Origin: G963668605 sp963668605
GTDB taxonomy: Bacteria > Acidobacteriota > Terriglobia > Bryobacterales > Bryobacteraceae
Assembly: GCA_963668605.1 (NCBI GenBank)
Contig: OY764903.1
Coordinates: 6,324,001 to 6,388,000 of the forward strand
Length of the DNA stretch: 64,000 bases
Direction: 5' to 3'
Part shown: piece after piece, positions 17,918-27,018 of the stretch
How positions within the stretch are numbered: the stretch's first letter is position 1
How the letters are laid out: every line of letters starts with the position of its first letter
Notes under the pieces: generated by a model
Told to the model about the DNA's origin: nothing
Databases searched by the model: none
The model's input: the letters and a program-made list of their open reading frames with translations, nothing else
Program-made: the position numbers and the translations under genes

Positions 17918-18951
17918 CAAGGGAAAAGCCTCACCACGTGCGGGCCGACAAGTCTGGTGAGAGGCAGAGGAAGTTTCTGCCAAACCCGGATGGCGGCGTG
18001 GAATTTCGGATTCTTCGGCGAGAAATCGGGGAGGCTCTTGCGCTTCACCAGCAGGACTTCATACGGCAGTTCGCGCATCTCGGTGAGCCAGTGCTTCTTG
18101 AATTCGAAGGTGCCGGTCTCTTTCTTGCTGCGGCCAAAATCGAAGGTATGACAGCCGTTCGATGCGGCCCAAAGTAGATGGTCGTAGTAGAGAAAGTTAT
18201 TGGGCGCTTTGTCGAGGTAGTCCTGATCCGAAGCGGCGTAATACGTGTGCATCTCGCCACGAAACAGGAAGCTGAGACTGACCGCCAGGACACGCCCATC
18301 GAGGACAATCTCGCGAACGCAGGCGAGCGGCCCGAAGTTGCGGCACAGCGCTTCGAACCAGGCGGGCGCGAAACAGGGCGTGCCGAGACGCCGATAGCTG
18401 AGCGCAATCAGGCGATGAAACGCCTCCAGGCTGGCGGCGGTGCGGCTCGTGTAGGGAAACCTCAGCGCCTTGCGAATCATGTTGCGCGTCTTCTTCGGAA
18501 GGGCGGCGAGCAAGTCCTCGCCCGTGCCTTCGGAGATGCTTTGTGTGAAGGTGACGTAACGGTTGATGCGCGGCAGTCCGGAGCACTGCTGCTCGCGCGC
18601 ATTCCGGAACTCCACGTGATCGACGCCGAGCGAGCGGCCCAGTGCGGAAGCACGCTCCAACAAAGCTTGGGACGCTTCCGGCGAGTTGGCCAGGATGCCG
18701 CCGTAGACCGCAAACGGCGAAGAGATCAGCACGCTGCCGATGATCGGATTTTTTACGTGAAAGAGCGGTAAGACGCCGCTGACAGACTGGCCATCGAAGG
18801 CGGCGAGGCTGAGCGAGCGGTATCCGAAAACCTGTTCCAGACTCTTGCCCCAGTGCGTGAGATGGAAGGGCGTGCCGTACGGGTGAGCCGCAACGAATTC
18901 ATCCCACGAGGCGGCGTCTTCCGGCTGCAATTCGCGGATCTGGAAGGGCAT
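17917..18951 (-). CDS. FemAB-like protein of exosortase loci
   Basis: This 344-residue protein has the double GNAT-like fold of FemAB peptidyltransferases: a PFHLTHWGKSLEQVFGYRS start, the middle LPKKTRNMIRKALR and a C-terminal part with YYAASDQDYLDKAPNNFLY and HTFDFGRSKKETGTFEFKK. These are typical of the FemAB family member associated with XrtA/PEP-CTERM systems, thought to attach an amino acid or acyl group to the glycan or lipid carrier. The gene lies 5 bases behind the deacetylase and is translationally coupled to the GT2 gene. Confidence 0.88.
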   Translation of the reverse strand: MPFQIRELQPEDAASWDEFVAAHPYGTPFHLTHWGKSLEQVFGYRSLSLAAFDGQSVSGVLPLFHVKNPIIGSVLISSPFAVYGGILANSPEASQALLERASALGRSLGVDHVEFRNAREQQCSGLPRINRYVTFTQSISEGTGEDLLAALPKKTRNMIRKALRFPYTSRTAASLEAFHRLIALSYRRLGTPCFAPAWFEALCRNFGPLACVREIVLDGRVLAVSLSFLFRGEMHTYYAASDQDYLDKAPNNFLYYDHLLWAASNGCHTFDFGRSKKETGTFEFKKHWLTEMRELPYEVLLVKRKSLPDFSPKNPKFHAAIRVWQKLPLPLTRLVGPHVVRLFP

Positions 18952-18956
18952 GGATT

Positions 18957-19793
18957 TCAGTTGGCCACCGGATGCACCGACGCCAGCGTGGCGAATGGAA
19001 AATCGGACAGCAGGCGATCGAGCTTCGCTTCCGTGCGCGACAGGCCGGAGTAAGTTCGCAAGCGTGAGAGCAGCGAACTCGCCAGACGAGGCTGTCCGGT
19101 GTCAAATTCCCAGGGATGCACATAGATGCAGCCGGGTTGGCCCTCGATGCCGTTCAGCCGGCGTAGGCCCGCGGCGGTGTAGCGGTAGGGCAGCAAGCGC
19201 AAATACGCTCCGCCGCCGACCGGCGCGACGCGGCTTCCGGAGAGCTGCACTGTGGCGACAGGAACTTCGACGATGGGCCCGGACGCCGTGTGGATCGCGT
19301 GTGCATGGCGTGGAAAGCCGGGGATGCCGTAACGATCGTGTGCGATCGGAAAAATGCTGGAGTCGTGCGTGAAGCCGCATTCTGCCAGGATCTCGAGCGC
19401 CCAGAAAGAACGCTGGGTGATCGAGTAACTCGGGGCGCGGTAAGCCTTGGGCGAGACTCCCGCGGCATCCTCGAGCACGGCCTTCGCACGTAGGGTGTCG
19501 GCGCGAAACTGAGCCGGCGTCAGATCGTATACCAATTGATGGGCGTAGCTATGGCACGCCAGTTCATGACCCCGCGACACAATCTCGCGCACCAGGCCGC
19601 GATGACGCTCGGCGACCCAGCCCAAAACAAAAAACGTGGCGCTAATGCCGTGGCGCGCGAACAGGTCGAGCAAGCGGCGGGTGGCGGGTTCGACGCGGGA
19701 GGGTAACGCATCCCAGTCCTGGCCAGCGGTCGAGAGTTGAATCTCGCTGGGGTGAAAGTAGTCCTCTACGTCAACGCTGAGGATATTTCGCAT
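18957..19793 (-). CDS. Polysaccharide deacetylase, DUF3473 type of exosortase loci
   Basis: The 278-residue protein is a NodB-fold deacetylase. It has the SVDVEDYFH motif (5-13), TFFVLGWVAE, and SRGHELACHSYAHQ with the two metal-binding histidines of motif 2, then YRAPSYSIT. The C-terminal part with IYVHPWEFDTGQPR fits DUF3473. This subgroup travels with exosortase A loci and probably removes N-acetyl groups from the exopolysaccharide. No signal peptide is seen. It is the first gene of the seven-gene minus operon. Confidence 0.9.
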   Translation of the reverse strand: MRNILSVDVEDYFHPSEIQLSTAGQDWDALPSRVEPATRRLLDLFARHGISATFFVLGWVAERHRGLVREIVSRGHELACHSYAHQLVYDLTPAQFRADTLRAKAVLEDAAGVSPKAYRAPSYSITQRSFWALEILAECGFTHDSSIFPIAHDRYGIPGFPRHAHAIHTASGPIVEVPVATVQLSGSRVAPVGGGAYLRLLPYRYTAAGLRRLNGIEGQPGCIYVHPWEFDTGQPRLASSLLSRLRTYSGLSRTEAKLDRLLSDFPFATLASVHPVAN

Positions 19794-20204
19794 TCGCAGG
19801 ATTCCCCTTTCCGGGACGGCGTTTCAGGACGAACACAGCGGCTTCGAAGAGCAGGGAACAGGTCCAGAGAACGGCGTCATCCACCAGTTTTTGTAGCATG
19901 TAGCCAGATCATCCACAGTATAGACCACACGGAGTGAGGAAACCGCCGCTCACAAGCCGCTCACGTTGCACGGTGCCGGGAGTGCCAGCGACCGGAGGCG
20001 GGAGTACTTCAATTATCGACGAAAGGTCGTGGCATCGCAGCCTCCGGTCGCTAGCGCTTCCGGCACCGTTGTGCGGTGTGACGATCCGATTGACGCGAAG
20101 TGCGTTTACAGCGCCAGCGACAGGAGTAGCCCACCTCGCCTCCCGAAGTGCCGGAAAAATCCGGGCTCTGTTACAATCGGAAATCTCGCAAAGCGTTCAA
20201 CTCC
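19794..20204. other. Divergent intergenic region with palindromic repeats
   Basis: About 410 bases separate the deacetylase operon from the FAD-dependent oxidoreductase. No convincing gene was found. The promoters of both transcripts must be here, but no clear -35/-10 pair stood out. The main content is the inverted repeat at 19971-20068 with a further partial arm at 20113-20126. Confidence 0.6.
19971..20068. repeat. REP/BIME-like inverted repeat, locus 1
   Basis: The left arm 19971-19999 (starting CGGTGCCGGGAGTGCCAGCG) and the right arm 20040-20068 (ending CGCTTCCGGCACCG) are reverse complements over 29 bases with three mismatches, separated by 40 bases. The same arm sequence occurs in opposite arrangement at 56048-56129. 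A partial arm, GCCAGCGACAGGAG, follows at 20113-20126. The core GCCTCCGGTCGCT is constant. Extragenic location, palindromy and multiple copies fit the REP/BIME class; no RAYT transposase is present in the window. Confidence 0.75.
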
Positions 20205-21794
20205 ATGAGTCAAAAAAAGGCAATCATCATCGGGGCCGGTCCCGCCGGTTTAACCGCTGCCTACGAATTACTGACTCGGACCGGAATCAAGCCGATCGTC
20301 CTTGAGAAGAGTGACTGCATGGGTGGAATCTCCCGCACAGTGAATTACAAAGGCAATCGGATCGACATCGGCGGTCATCGATTCTTTTCGAAGTCCGACC
20401 GCGTTATGGAGTGGTGGCTGCGGATGCTTCCCCTGCAGACGAGCGAGAATCGTCCGGCGGCCATTCAATACCGCAACATGGAACGGGTGATTACGCCTGC
20501 CCAATCCGGTCCGGATCCGGAGCCCGCGGATCGCATAATGCTTTTACGACCCCGCAAGTCCCGCATTTATTACCTGCGTCGCTTCTTTGACTACCCGATC
20601 TCACTCAGCAAGGACACACTCCTCAAGCTTGGACTGTGGCGGACTTTCAGGATCGGGATGAGCTACGTTCAGAGTGCGCTGTTTCCCCTCAAACAGGAGG
20701 AGACACTCGAGCAGTTCTTCATTAACCGCTTTGGAATGGAACTGTATGATACGTTTTTCAAAAGCTACACCGAGAAAGTCTGGGGCGTGCCGTGCAGTCA
20801 GATCAGCGCCGAGTGGGGCGCCCAGCGTATCAAAGGCCTTTCAGTTTGGTCAACGCTCGTGCACGCCCTGAGAAAAGTGTTTAGGGGTAGTAGCAGCGAA
20901 ATCGGGCAGAAGGATACCCAGACCTCGCTGATCGAACAGTTTCTGTACCCCAAGTTCGGCCCTGGTCAAATGTGGGACGAGGTCGCGCGCCACATAAAAG
21001 AAGAGGGCGGAGAGATCCGTACCGGCTACCGGTTCGAGCGGATAATTACCGATGGAGGGCAGATCCAGGCGCTGCAGGCGACCGATTCCGCAACGGGACG
21101 GACGGAGACCTTCGAGGGTGATTACTTCTTCTCGACAGCTCCGGTGCAGGAGCTTATGCGGTCGTTCGATGTCGAGCCTCCCCAAAATGTGTTGGAAGTG
21201 TCGGACGGCCTGGTTTACAGAGACTTCATGACGGTCGGCCTCCTGCTGCGCTCGCTCCGAATTAATGACGAGACGCCGCAGGGGAAGAAATTGATCAGCG
21301 ACAACTGGATATATATCCAGGACTCCGACGTGCTGCTCGGCAGGCTTCAAATCTTCAATAACTGGAGCCCGTTCATGGTGGCCGACCCGGCGAATGTCTG
21401 GTTGGGCCTTGAGTATTTCTGCAACGAATCGGACGAGATCTGGAGCCTCTCCGATGCGTGCATGGTCGCGTTCGCAACAAAGGAACTCAGCAAACTCGGC
21501 ATCATCGATGCCACTGAGGTGCTCGATTCAACGGTCCTGCGGATGGAGAAGACCTATCCTGCATATTTCGGCACCTATGGCAGATTCGCCGAGATTCGCG
21601 AGCATGTTGAACGGTACTCCAACCTGTTCTTGATCGGCCGCAATGGCATGCATCGCTACAATAATCAGGACCACTCCATGCTGACCGCCATGATGGCGGT
21701 GGATGACATCATCGCCGGTAAGACGGACAAGACCGGTCTCTGGGAAGTCAATACAGAGTTGGACTACCACGAGGGAAACGGGAGATCCAACTGA
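20205..21794 (+). CDS. NAD(P)/FAD-dependent oxidoreductase (amine oxidase/UGM-like)
   Basis: ATG 20205 is chosen because the FAD-binding motif follows at once: KKAIIIGAGPAGLTAAYELL. An earlier in-frame start at 20148 would add 19 unlikely residues. The 529-residue protein continues with VLEKSDCMGGISRT, IDIGGHRFFSKS and, near the end, NLFLIGRNGMHRYNNQDHSM, which close the FAD site. This family lies near UDP-galactopyranose mutase and protoporphyrinogen oxidase-like enzymes and is common in surface glycan loci, where a sugar-ring or lipid-carrier oxidation is suspected. The actual reaction is unknown. It is followed by the interrupted GT-C gene after 65 bases. Confidence 0.82.
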   Translation: MSQKKAIIIGAGPAGLTAAYELLTRTGIKPIVLEKSDCMGGISRTVNYKGNRIDIGGHRFFSKSDRVMEWWLRMLPLQTSENRPAAIQYRNMERVITPAQSGPDPEPADRIMLLRPRKSRIYYLRRFFDYPISLSKDTLLKLGLWRTFRIGMSYVQSALFPLKQEETLEQFFINRFGMELYDTFFKSYTEKVWGVPCSQISAEWGAQRIKGLSVWSTLVHALRKVFRGSSSEIGQKDTQTSLIEQFLYPKFGPGQMWDEVARHIKEEGGEIRTGYRFERIITDGGQIQALQATDSATGRTETFEGDYFFSTAPVQELMRSFDVEPPQNVLEVSDGLVYRDFMTVGLLLRSLRINDETPQGKKLISDNWIYIQDSDVLLGRLQIFNNWSPFMVADPANVWLGLEYFCNESDEIWSLSDACMVAFATKELSKLGIIDATEVLDSTVLRMEKTYPAYFGTYGRFAEIREHVERYSNLFLIGRNGMHRYNNQDHSMLTAMMAVDDIIAGKTDKTGLWEVNTELDYHEGNGRSN

Positions 21795-22220
21795 CCGGCA
21801 GAGCCAGCGAGTCCTCGGATGTCCGGGCTGTCAACTCTGCCGGTCTGCCTACGCGGCGCATGTTGCGGACTTTGTTGATTGGAACGGTCGGGAGCTTTCC
21901 TCAGCAGTTGGCTCGCTATCTGGTAACGAGGCTGATGCCGCCATACGGGACATCGTCGCTATCCTCGGCCTGCGTGGCTGCCGCGTGCTTCGCGTTCTGC
22001 CTGGTCGTGCAAGGTTTCTCCGGCTCATGGTCCGCCGGCTTCCTCGCACATCCGGACGAGTCGTCGCACTTCGTGGGAGCCGTAATGGTGAGGGACTGGC
22101 TGGTCTCGGGCCAATGGTTCGCGCCGCTCGATTTCGCACGGAACTACTATGATCACTATCCCTTTTTCGCGGTTGGATACTGGCCGCCCTTGTATAGTGT
22201 CGTGACCGGCCTCTGGTTGC

Positions 22221-23388
22221 TAGTGGTCTGCGGCGAGCAGATTAACCATTATCCAGCACGGCGCGGGCGCGCTTGACCTTCTCCAGGATGTCGGCTGCCT
22301 TGGCTGTCCAAACGAATGGTTTGGGCTTGTCGTTGTGCTTGTCGATGTAGTCGCCGATGGCCATGATCAATTCCTCGACATCACGGAAGACCCCGCGGCG
22401 TAGCCTCTGCTCGGTGAGATCGCGGAAGAAGCGCTCGACCATGTTGAGCCACGAACTACTGGTCGGGGTGAAGTACATGTGAAAGCGCGGATGGCGCGCC
22501 AGCCACTTCTGCACCTTCGGATGCTTGTGCGTGGCGTAGTTGTCGGCGATCAGGTGCAGGTCTTTGCTGGGCGGCGTCAGGTCGTCGATGACGCGTAGAA
22601 ACTTCAGCCACTCCTGGTGACGGTGCCGGTCGTCGCACATACTGATCACGGTGCCATCCAGCGTGCTCATGGCTGCGAACAGCGTCGCGGTTCCATTGCG
22701 CTTGTAGTCGTGGGTCATGGTGCCGCAGCGACCCTTCTTCAGCGGTAGTCCAGGCTGCGTACGGTCCAGCGCTTGGATCTGGCTCTTTTCATCGGCGCAC
22801 AGCACGATGGCGTGTTCCGGCGGGCTGAGGTAGAGCCCAATGATGGCTTCCAGTTTCTCCGCGAACTCCGGATCGTTGCTGACTTTAAACGTGCGCGACA
22901 GGTGCGGCTTCAAGCCATGTCTGTGCCAGATGCGACGCACGCTCTTCTCACTAAGACCCGCCGCCTCCGCCATCGTGCGGGTGCTCCACTGGGTCGCGTT
23001 GGCGGGGGTCTCCTGGGTGGTCCTCCGGACCACCTCCTGCACTTTGGCTGGTGTGATGGTTGGGGTACGGCCAGGCCGCGGTGCGTCTTTCTCCAATCCG
23101 GCCAAACCCAATTTCAAAAAACGCTTTCTCCAGCGAGCCGCTTTCTGGTTGCTGATGCCGATCTCGGCGGCGATCTCCAGATCCTGCTTGCCGGCTGCCG
23201 CCAACAGGACGACGCGCGCTCGTTCGACTTGGCGGGCAGGCAGCGACCGGCCCCGCGCCCACTGCTGCAAGACTTGCTTCTGGTCGTCGGTTAACACGAT
23301 AGTGGGTGCGACACGCATGCGCTTCGTCTCCTGATTATAGAGACGTCGCTCTGTCGTTATTGGTTACTATTTAGGTCGCAGTACACTA
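22221..23388 (-). mobile_element. IS630-family insertion sequence with TA target duplication
   Basis: The element is bounded by TA at 22221-22222 and TA at 23387-23388, the target duplication expected for IS630/Tc1 elements. The ends are imperfect inverted repeats: TAGTGGTCTGCG at the left and TAGTGTACTGCG on the complement of the right end, with a second matching block TAACC about 20 bases inside. It carries one intact transposase on the minus strand. It splits a GT-C gene at a leucine codon (CTA). Confidence 0.92.
22242..23318 (-). CDS. IS630-family DDE transposase
   Basis: The 358-residue protein is full length and unbroken. The N-terminal third contains helix-turn-helix segments (LEIAAEIGISNQKAARWRKR and a second at TMAEAAGLSEKSVRRIW). 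The catalytic triad is visible as Asp176 (CADEKSQ), Asp259 (LIADNYATHKH) and Glu295 (WLNMVERFF), a DD35E spacing as in IS630. The stop codon lies inside the left inverted repeat region. All catalytic residues are present, so the element may still be active. Confidence 0.95.
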   Translation of the reverse strand: MRVAPTIVLTDDQKQVLQQWARGRSLPARQVERARVVLLAAAGKQDLEIAAEIGISNQKAARWRKRFLKLGLAGLEKDAPRPGRTPTITPAKVQEVVRRTTQETPANATQWSTRTMAEAAGLSEKSVRRIWHRHGLKPHLSRTFKVSNDPEFAEKLEAIIGLYLSPPEHAIVLCADEKSQIQALDRTQPGLPLKKGRCGTMTHDYKRNGTATLFAAMSTLDGTVISMCDDRHRHQEWLKFLRVIDDLTPPSKDLHLIADNYATHKHPKVQKWLARHPRFHMYFTPTSSSWLNMVERFFRDLTEQRLRRGVFRDVEELIMAIGDYIDKHNDKPKPFVWTAKAADILEKVKRARAVLDNG

Positions 23389-24650
23389 GCAGCCGGTGTC
23401 GGACGGCTGCAAGCCTTGCTCATCCCCGCGATTTTCGCGGCGGGTACTGGCTGGCTCGTATTCCAATTTGTGCGGCAGCGGACGGGTTTTCTTGCGGGTC
23501 TTTGCATCGGCGCTCTCTATTTAAGTCTTCCAGTGGTCCGGCAGTGGATGTGCGCGGTGATGGCAGATCACATGACTGCGTTTCTTAGCATTGCCGTGGC
23601 CGCATGCCTGCTTCACTATCTCAAACAACCAGTGCTTTGGAACGGGATCTTTTGTGCAGTCGCTTGCGGATGCGCAATCCTCTCGAAGTACAGCGCCGCC
23701 TACACTCTAGCCCTGCCCTTGCTGGCAGTTCTTCTTCTCCGGCGGTTCGAGCTGTTGAGGAAGCCGAGTTTTCTCGTGCAGCCTTTCGTCGTTGCGCTGA
23801 TCGTCGGACCGTGGGCTCTGTGGACCAGGGGCCTGGCATCTTACGGTCTTCCGTCCGAGCGGGGGGCGTTGACCGTGAAACGCGCGGCATCGTTCGTGTT
23901 GTTAACTTTCGAGATCTTCCCGCCGGCACTGATGGCCGTGGTCATCCTGGGTTTGATCGTGCTTCTGATGCGGCCGAGGGCTTGGCGAGAAGACCTCGTC
24001 GTGTTAAGCCTGCTCTGCGCAGGGCAGTTGGCGTTGCTGTTCTTGTCTCCTATTGGTCCGGAGCAGCGCTACCTGCTCGCGCCGGCTGCCGTATTCTTGA
24101 TAGCCTCCTTTGCCGGTTGGGCGGAAGCGCGGTCATTGATGCTACACAGCGGACGCTGGGCAAGTGCCATTTCAGGATTCGTCGCCATCTTGACTGTAGT
24201 ATTTGTGGTTTCGCAGTTCCGTGACTTAACGCGAATGCCTCGAAATCACATCAGAGAAGTAGTCGCATTCATAACGAAGGATCCGGCACGCCCAGCCCAG
24301 CGCGTCGTCGTGCCCCCGACTCTCGAAGGGCCGTTCATTGCCGAGTTCGTTGCGCAGAGCCGCCATCGGCCTGCCGATTACCTGTTACGCCCGAGCAAAA
24401 TATTGGCTCATGCGGACTGGTTCGGCCGCAACTATTCGTCCGCCTTTGTCACTCCAGAGGAGATGATGGAGTATTTTCGGCAGCGCCCGGTTAGTCTTAT
24501 CGTTTGGAACGAGCGGACTGAGGCAACGCTCAAAGCGCATGAGCGCATCATGAGTGAGATGCTGCGGACCTACCCGCTCTCGTGGCACAGAGTGTTGCCG
24601 GCTGATTCCGGAAGCGGCTCAGCATCGTCATGGACGATTTATGAATACCG

Positions 24651-25769
24651 TCACTGGTAGAAGCGGCGAATAACGTTCGCCACATACTCTAGGTCTTCCT
24701 TCGCCAAAGCCGAGTGTACCGGTATGGAGAGAGAGTCCTGTGCGGCTTTTTCGCTTTCGGGAAAATCGCCGGGGCGATAGCCGAGGTCCTGAAAGCAGGG
24801 CTGCAAGTGCAACGGCAGCGGGTAATAGATCTCAGTGCCGACGCCATTGTCCTGTAGGTAACTCTTGAGCTGGTCTCGCTTGGTCGCGCGGATTACAAAC
24901 TGATTATAGACATGACGTGTTTGATACGGCGCCTCCTGGGGCAGGATCAGCGGCAGGCCGGAGAGCAGCTCGCGGTATGCAGTGGCGTTTGTACGTCGGC
25001 CCTCTGTCCAGGAATCCAGGCACTTGAACTTCACGAGCAGCACCGCCGCCTGAAGAGTGTCGAGTCGCGAATTGATACCAACCCACTCGTGGTAATACTT
25101 CACGAAGCTGCCATGGACGCGGAGGGCGGCCAACTTTTTCGCCAGCCCTTCATTGTTCGTCGTCAGCATCCCGGCGTCTCCAAATCCACCCAAATTCTTG
25201 CTCGGGAAAAAGCTGAGACAACCGATATCCCCAATGCTTTGCGCTCTTCTGTCCTTATACTGGGCGCCGATCGATTGCGCACCGTCTTCAATCACGGTGC
25301 AGCCATGTTCACGAGCCAGATCAAGGATGGGATCCATATCGGCGCACGCGCCGAAAAGATGCACCGGAATCACGATCTTGATTCCGGAAGTGGTGCGGAG
25401 AACCTTCTCGAGAGAGGCGGGGTCGATGTTGAATGTGCGCGGGTCTATGTCGGCGAAGACGGGAATGGCTCCGGCGCGTGTGATCGCTCCGGCCGTTGCA
25501 AAAAAAGTAAATGGCGTTGTGGCGACACGGTCCCCGTGCTGGATACCGGCCGCTAGCAGGGCCAGGTACAAAGCGTCGGATCCGGAAGCGCAGCCGACCG
25601 CAAATCTGGTTCTGGAGTACTCGGCGACCTTCTGCTCCAATTGTTCAATCGCGGGTCCCATGATGAATCGCTGCGAATCCACGACGAGCGCGATCGCCGC
25701 CATGATTTCATCCCGCAGCGGCGCGTGCAGCGCAGCCAAATCGAGTAAAGGTATCCTTCGCTTATCCAC
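24651..25769 (-). CDS. DegT/DnrJ/EryC1/StrS-family sugar aminotransferase
   Basis: GTG 25769 (reading VDKRRIPLLD) overlaps the stop of the upstream epimerase by 8 bases and gives 372 residues; a longer frame reaches 25835. Visible PLP-site elements are CASGSDALYLAL (60-71), Asp162 in EDGAQSIGA and the Schiff-base Lys191 in SFFPSKNLGGFGDAG. These enzymes aminate keto-sugars on nucleotide carriers in the cytoplasm. The partner dehydratase or oxidase that would supply the keto-sugar is not adjacent; the UDP-GlcNAc 2-epimerase next to it suggests an amino-sugar pathway. The exact product is unknown. Confidence 0.9.
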   Translation of the reverse strand: MDKRRIPLLDLAALHAPLRDEIMAAIALVVDSQRFIMGPAIEQLEQKVAEYSRTRFAVGCASGSDALYLALLAAGIQHGDRVATTPFTFFATAGAITRAGAIPVFADIDPRTFNIDPASLEKVLRTTSGIKIVIPVHLFGACADMDPILDLAREHGCTVIEDGAQSIGAQYKDRRAQSIGDIGCLSFFPSKNLGGFGDAGMLTTNNEGLAKKLAALRVHGSFVKYYHEWVGINSRLDTLQAAVLLVKFKCLDSWTEGRRTNATAYRELLSGLPLILPQEAPYQTRHVYNQFVIRATKRDQLKSYLQDNGVGTEIYYPLPLHLQPCFQDLGYRPGDFPESEKAAQDSLSIPVHSALAKEDLEYVANVIRRFYQ

Positions 25770-26892
25770 GATTCTGATTGTCCTCCTTGGCTTGAACGGT
25801 TGGGGAAAGCTCCGCGGCAAACAAACGCAGCACATCGTGGCAGCGTTGCGCGGCGCTCCCGTCCCAATACGGGGGAATCGCTCTCTCCCCCTTCCTGTTC
25901 TTAACTTTCTTCCATGCGCTCAGGATGCCCTCCCTGCTCGTGCCCGCCAGAATGTTGGTGCCCTGTTCCACGGTTGCCGGGCGCTCTGTGTTTTCGCGCA
26001 GCGTGATGCAAGGGATGCCCAGGGCTGTGGTCTCCTCCTGGATGCCTCCCGAATCAGTGAGCACGATAGCGCTATGCGACATCAGGCAGAGGAAGTCCAG
26101 GTACCCGAGAGGTTCGAGTAGGCGAATCGTTGCGGGGATTTCCAGTCCGCATCTTTCCAGCGCTTGCCGTGTTCGTGGATGCACGGGGAAGCAGAGCGGC
26201 ATCTCGCCGGCGATTTCCATGAGCGCCGAGAACATTGCAGCGAATTGCCCGGGATCATCGACATTGGCCGGGCGGTGAAGCGTCACCAAGCCAAACGCTC
26301 CGACGAGTCCCAACTGCGAAATGATGGCGGACTGCCGTGCGCGCTCGAGATTGCGCCGTAGCGTGTCGATCATCAGATTGCCAACAAGATGAATCCGATC
26401 GGCGGACACGCCCTCGGCGAGCAGGTTGCGGCGCCCGCTCTCCTCGGTGACGAGGAACAGGTCGCTGACTGAATCGGTAACGAGGCGGTTGATCTCTTCG
26501 GGCATGGAGCGGTCGAAGCTGCGCAACCCGGCCTCCACATGCACGACCGCGACGCCGAGTTTCTTGGCCACCAATGCACAGGCTAGCGTCGAGTTGACGT
26601 CGCCGGCGACGAGCACAGCGTCAGGCTTTCCGTCGAGCACGACCGGCTCAAAGCGCTGCATGATCGCGGCGGTCTGTTGGGCGTGCGTGCCTGAGCCGAC
26701 TTGCAGGTTGTAATCGGGATCCGGTATTTCCAATTCTCGAAAGAATTGTCCGGACATTTTGTCGTCGTAATGTTGCCCGGTGTGGACCAGAACGATCTTG
26801 AAAAACGGATCCTGGTTCAGTTCCCGGATCAGGGGCGCAATTTTCATGAAGTTCGGCCGGGCGCCGGCTACGCAGATGATTTTGAAGGGCAT
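25762..26892 (-). CDS. wecB: UDP-N-acetylglucosamine 2-epimerase (non-hydrolysing)
   Basis: ATG 26892 gives a 376-residue protein that opens with FKIICVAGARPNFMK, the standard start of the family; an upstream ATG at 26916 is less likely. Further motifs are VHTGQHYDDKMSG, GDVNSTLACALVAKK, HVEAGLRSFDRSMPEEINR and LTDSGGIQEETTALG. The enzyme interconverts UDP-GlcNAc and UDP-ManNAc in the cytoplasm, feeding surface glycans. It is translationally coupled to the DegT aminotransferase gene and diverges from the ABC transporter genes across 126 bases. Confidence 0.93.
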   Translation of the reverse strand: MPFKIICVAGARPNFMKIAPLIRELNQDPFFKIVLVHTGQHYDDKMSGQFFRELEIPDPDYNLQVGSGTHAQQTAAIMQRFEPVVLDGKPDAVLVAGDVNSTLACALVAKKLGVAVVHVEAGLRSFDRSMPEEINRLVTDSVSDLFLVTEESGRRNLLAEGVSADRIHLVGNLMIDTLRRNLERARQSAIISQLGLVGAFGLVTLHRPANVDDPGQFAAMFSALMEIAGEMPLCFPVHPRTRQALERCGLEIPATIRLLEPLGYLDFLCLMSHSAIVLTDSGGIQEETTALGIPCITLRENTERPATVEQGTNILAGTSREGILSAWKKVKNRKGERAIPPYWDGSAAQRCHDVLRLFAAELSPTVQAKEDNQNRG

Positions 26893-27018
26893 GTATGCGA
26901 CACTCGACCAGGGCATTCGCGAAGGCTTTGGCGGGCTGCGAATCGCCGCTCTCAGATGTTATTGTAATAGCTAGACGGTGGGGGAAGTCGAACGGCCCCA
27001 GAGAGATTCCGATCATCC

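Larger units (their letters stand above)
21860..24660 (+). pseudogene. Membrane GT-C glycosyltransferase (GT39-like), split by an IS630 element
   Basis: The gene is in two pieces, 21860-22222 and 23389-24660, with an insertion sequence between. If the element and one TA copy are removed, ...CTC TGG TTG CTA joins GCA GCC GGT GTC in frame and restores a 544-residue protein. The N-terminal part has a membrane span and then AHPDESSHFVG, the acidic pair of GT-C enzymes, plus YYDHYPFFAVGYWPPLY. The C-terminal part has many membrane spans, FVRQRTGFLAGL and a soluble tail. It was probably a lipid-linked-sugar transferase of this glycan locus. The second piece has no decay, so the insertion looks recent. 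Its last 10 bases overlap the convergent aminotransferase gene. Confidence 0.88.

Noticed and set aside
19794..20204. CRISPR array
   Set aside because: The repeats are inverted, only a few copies, without regular spacers and without cas genes.
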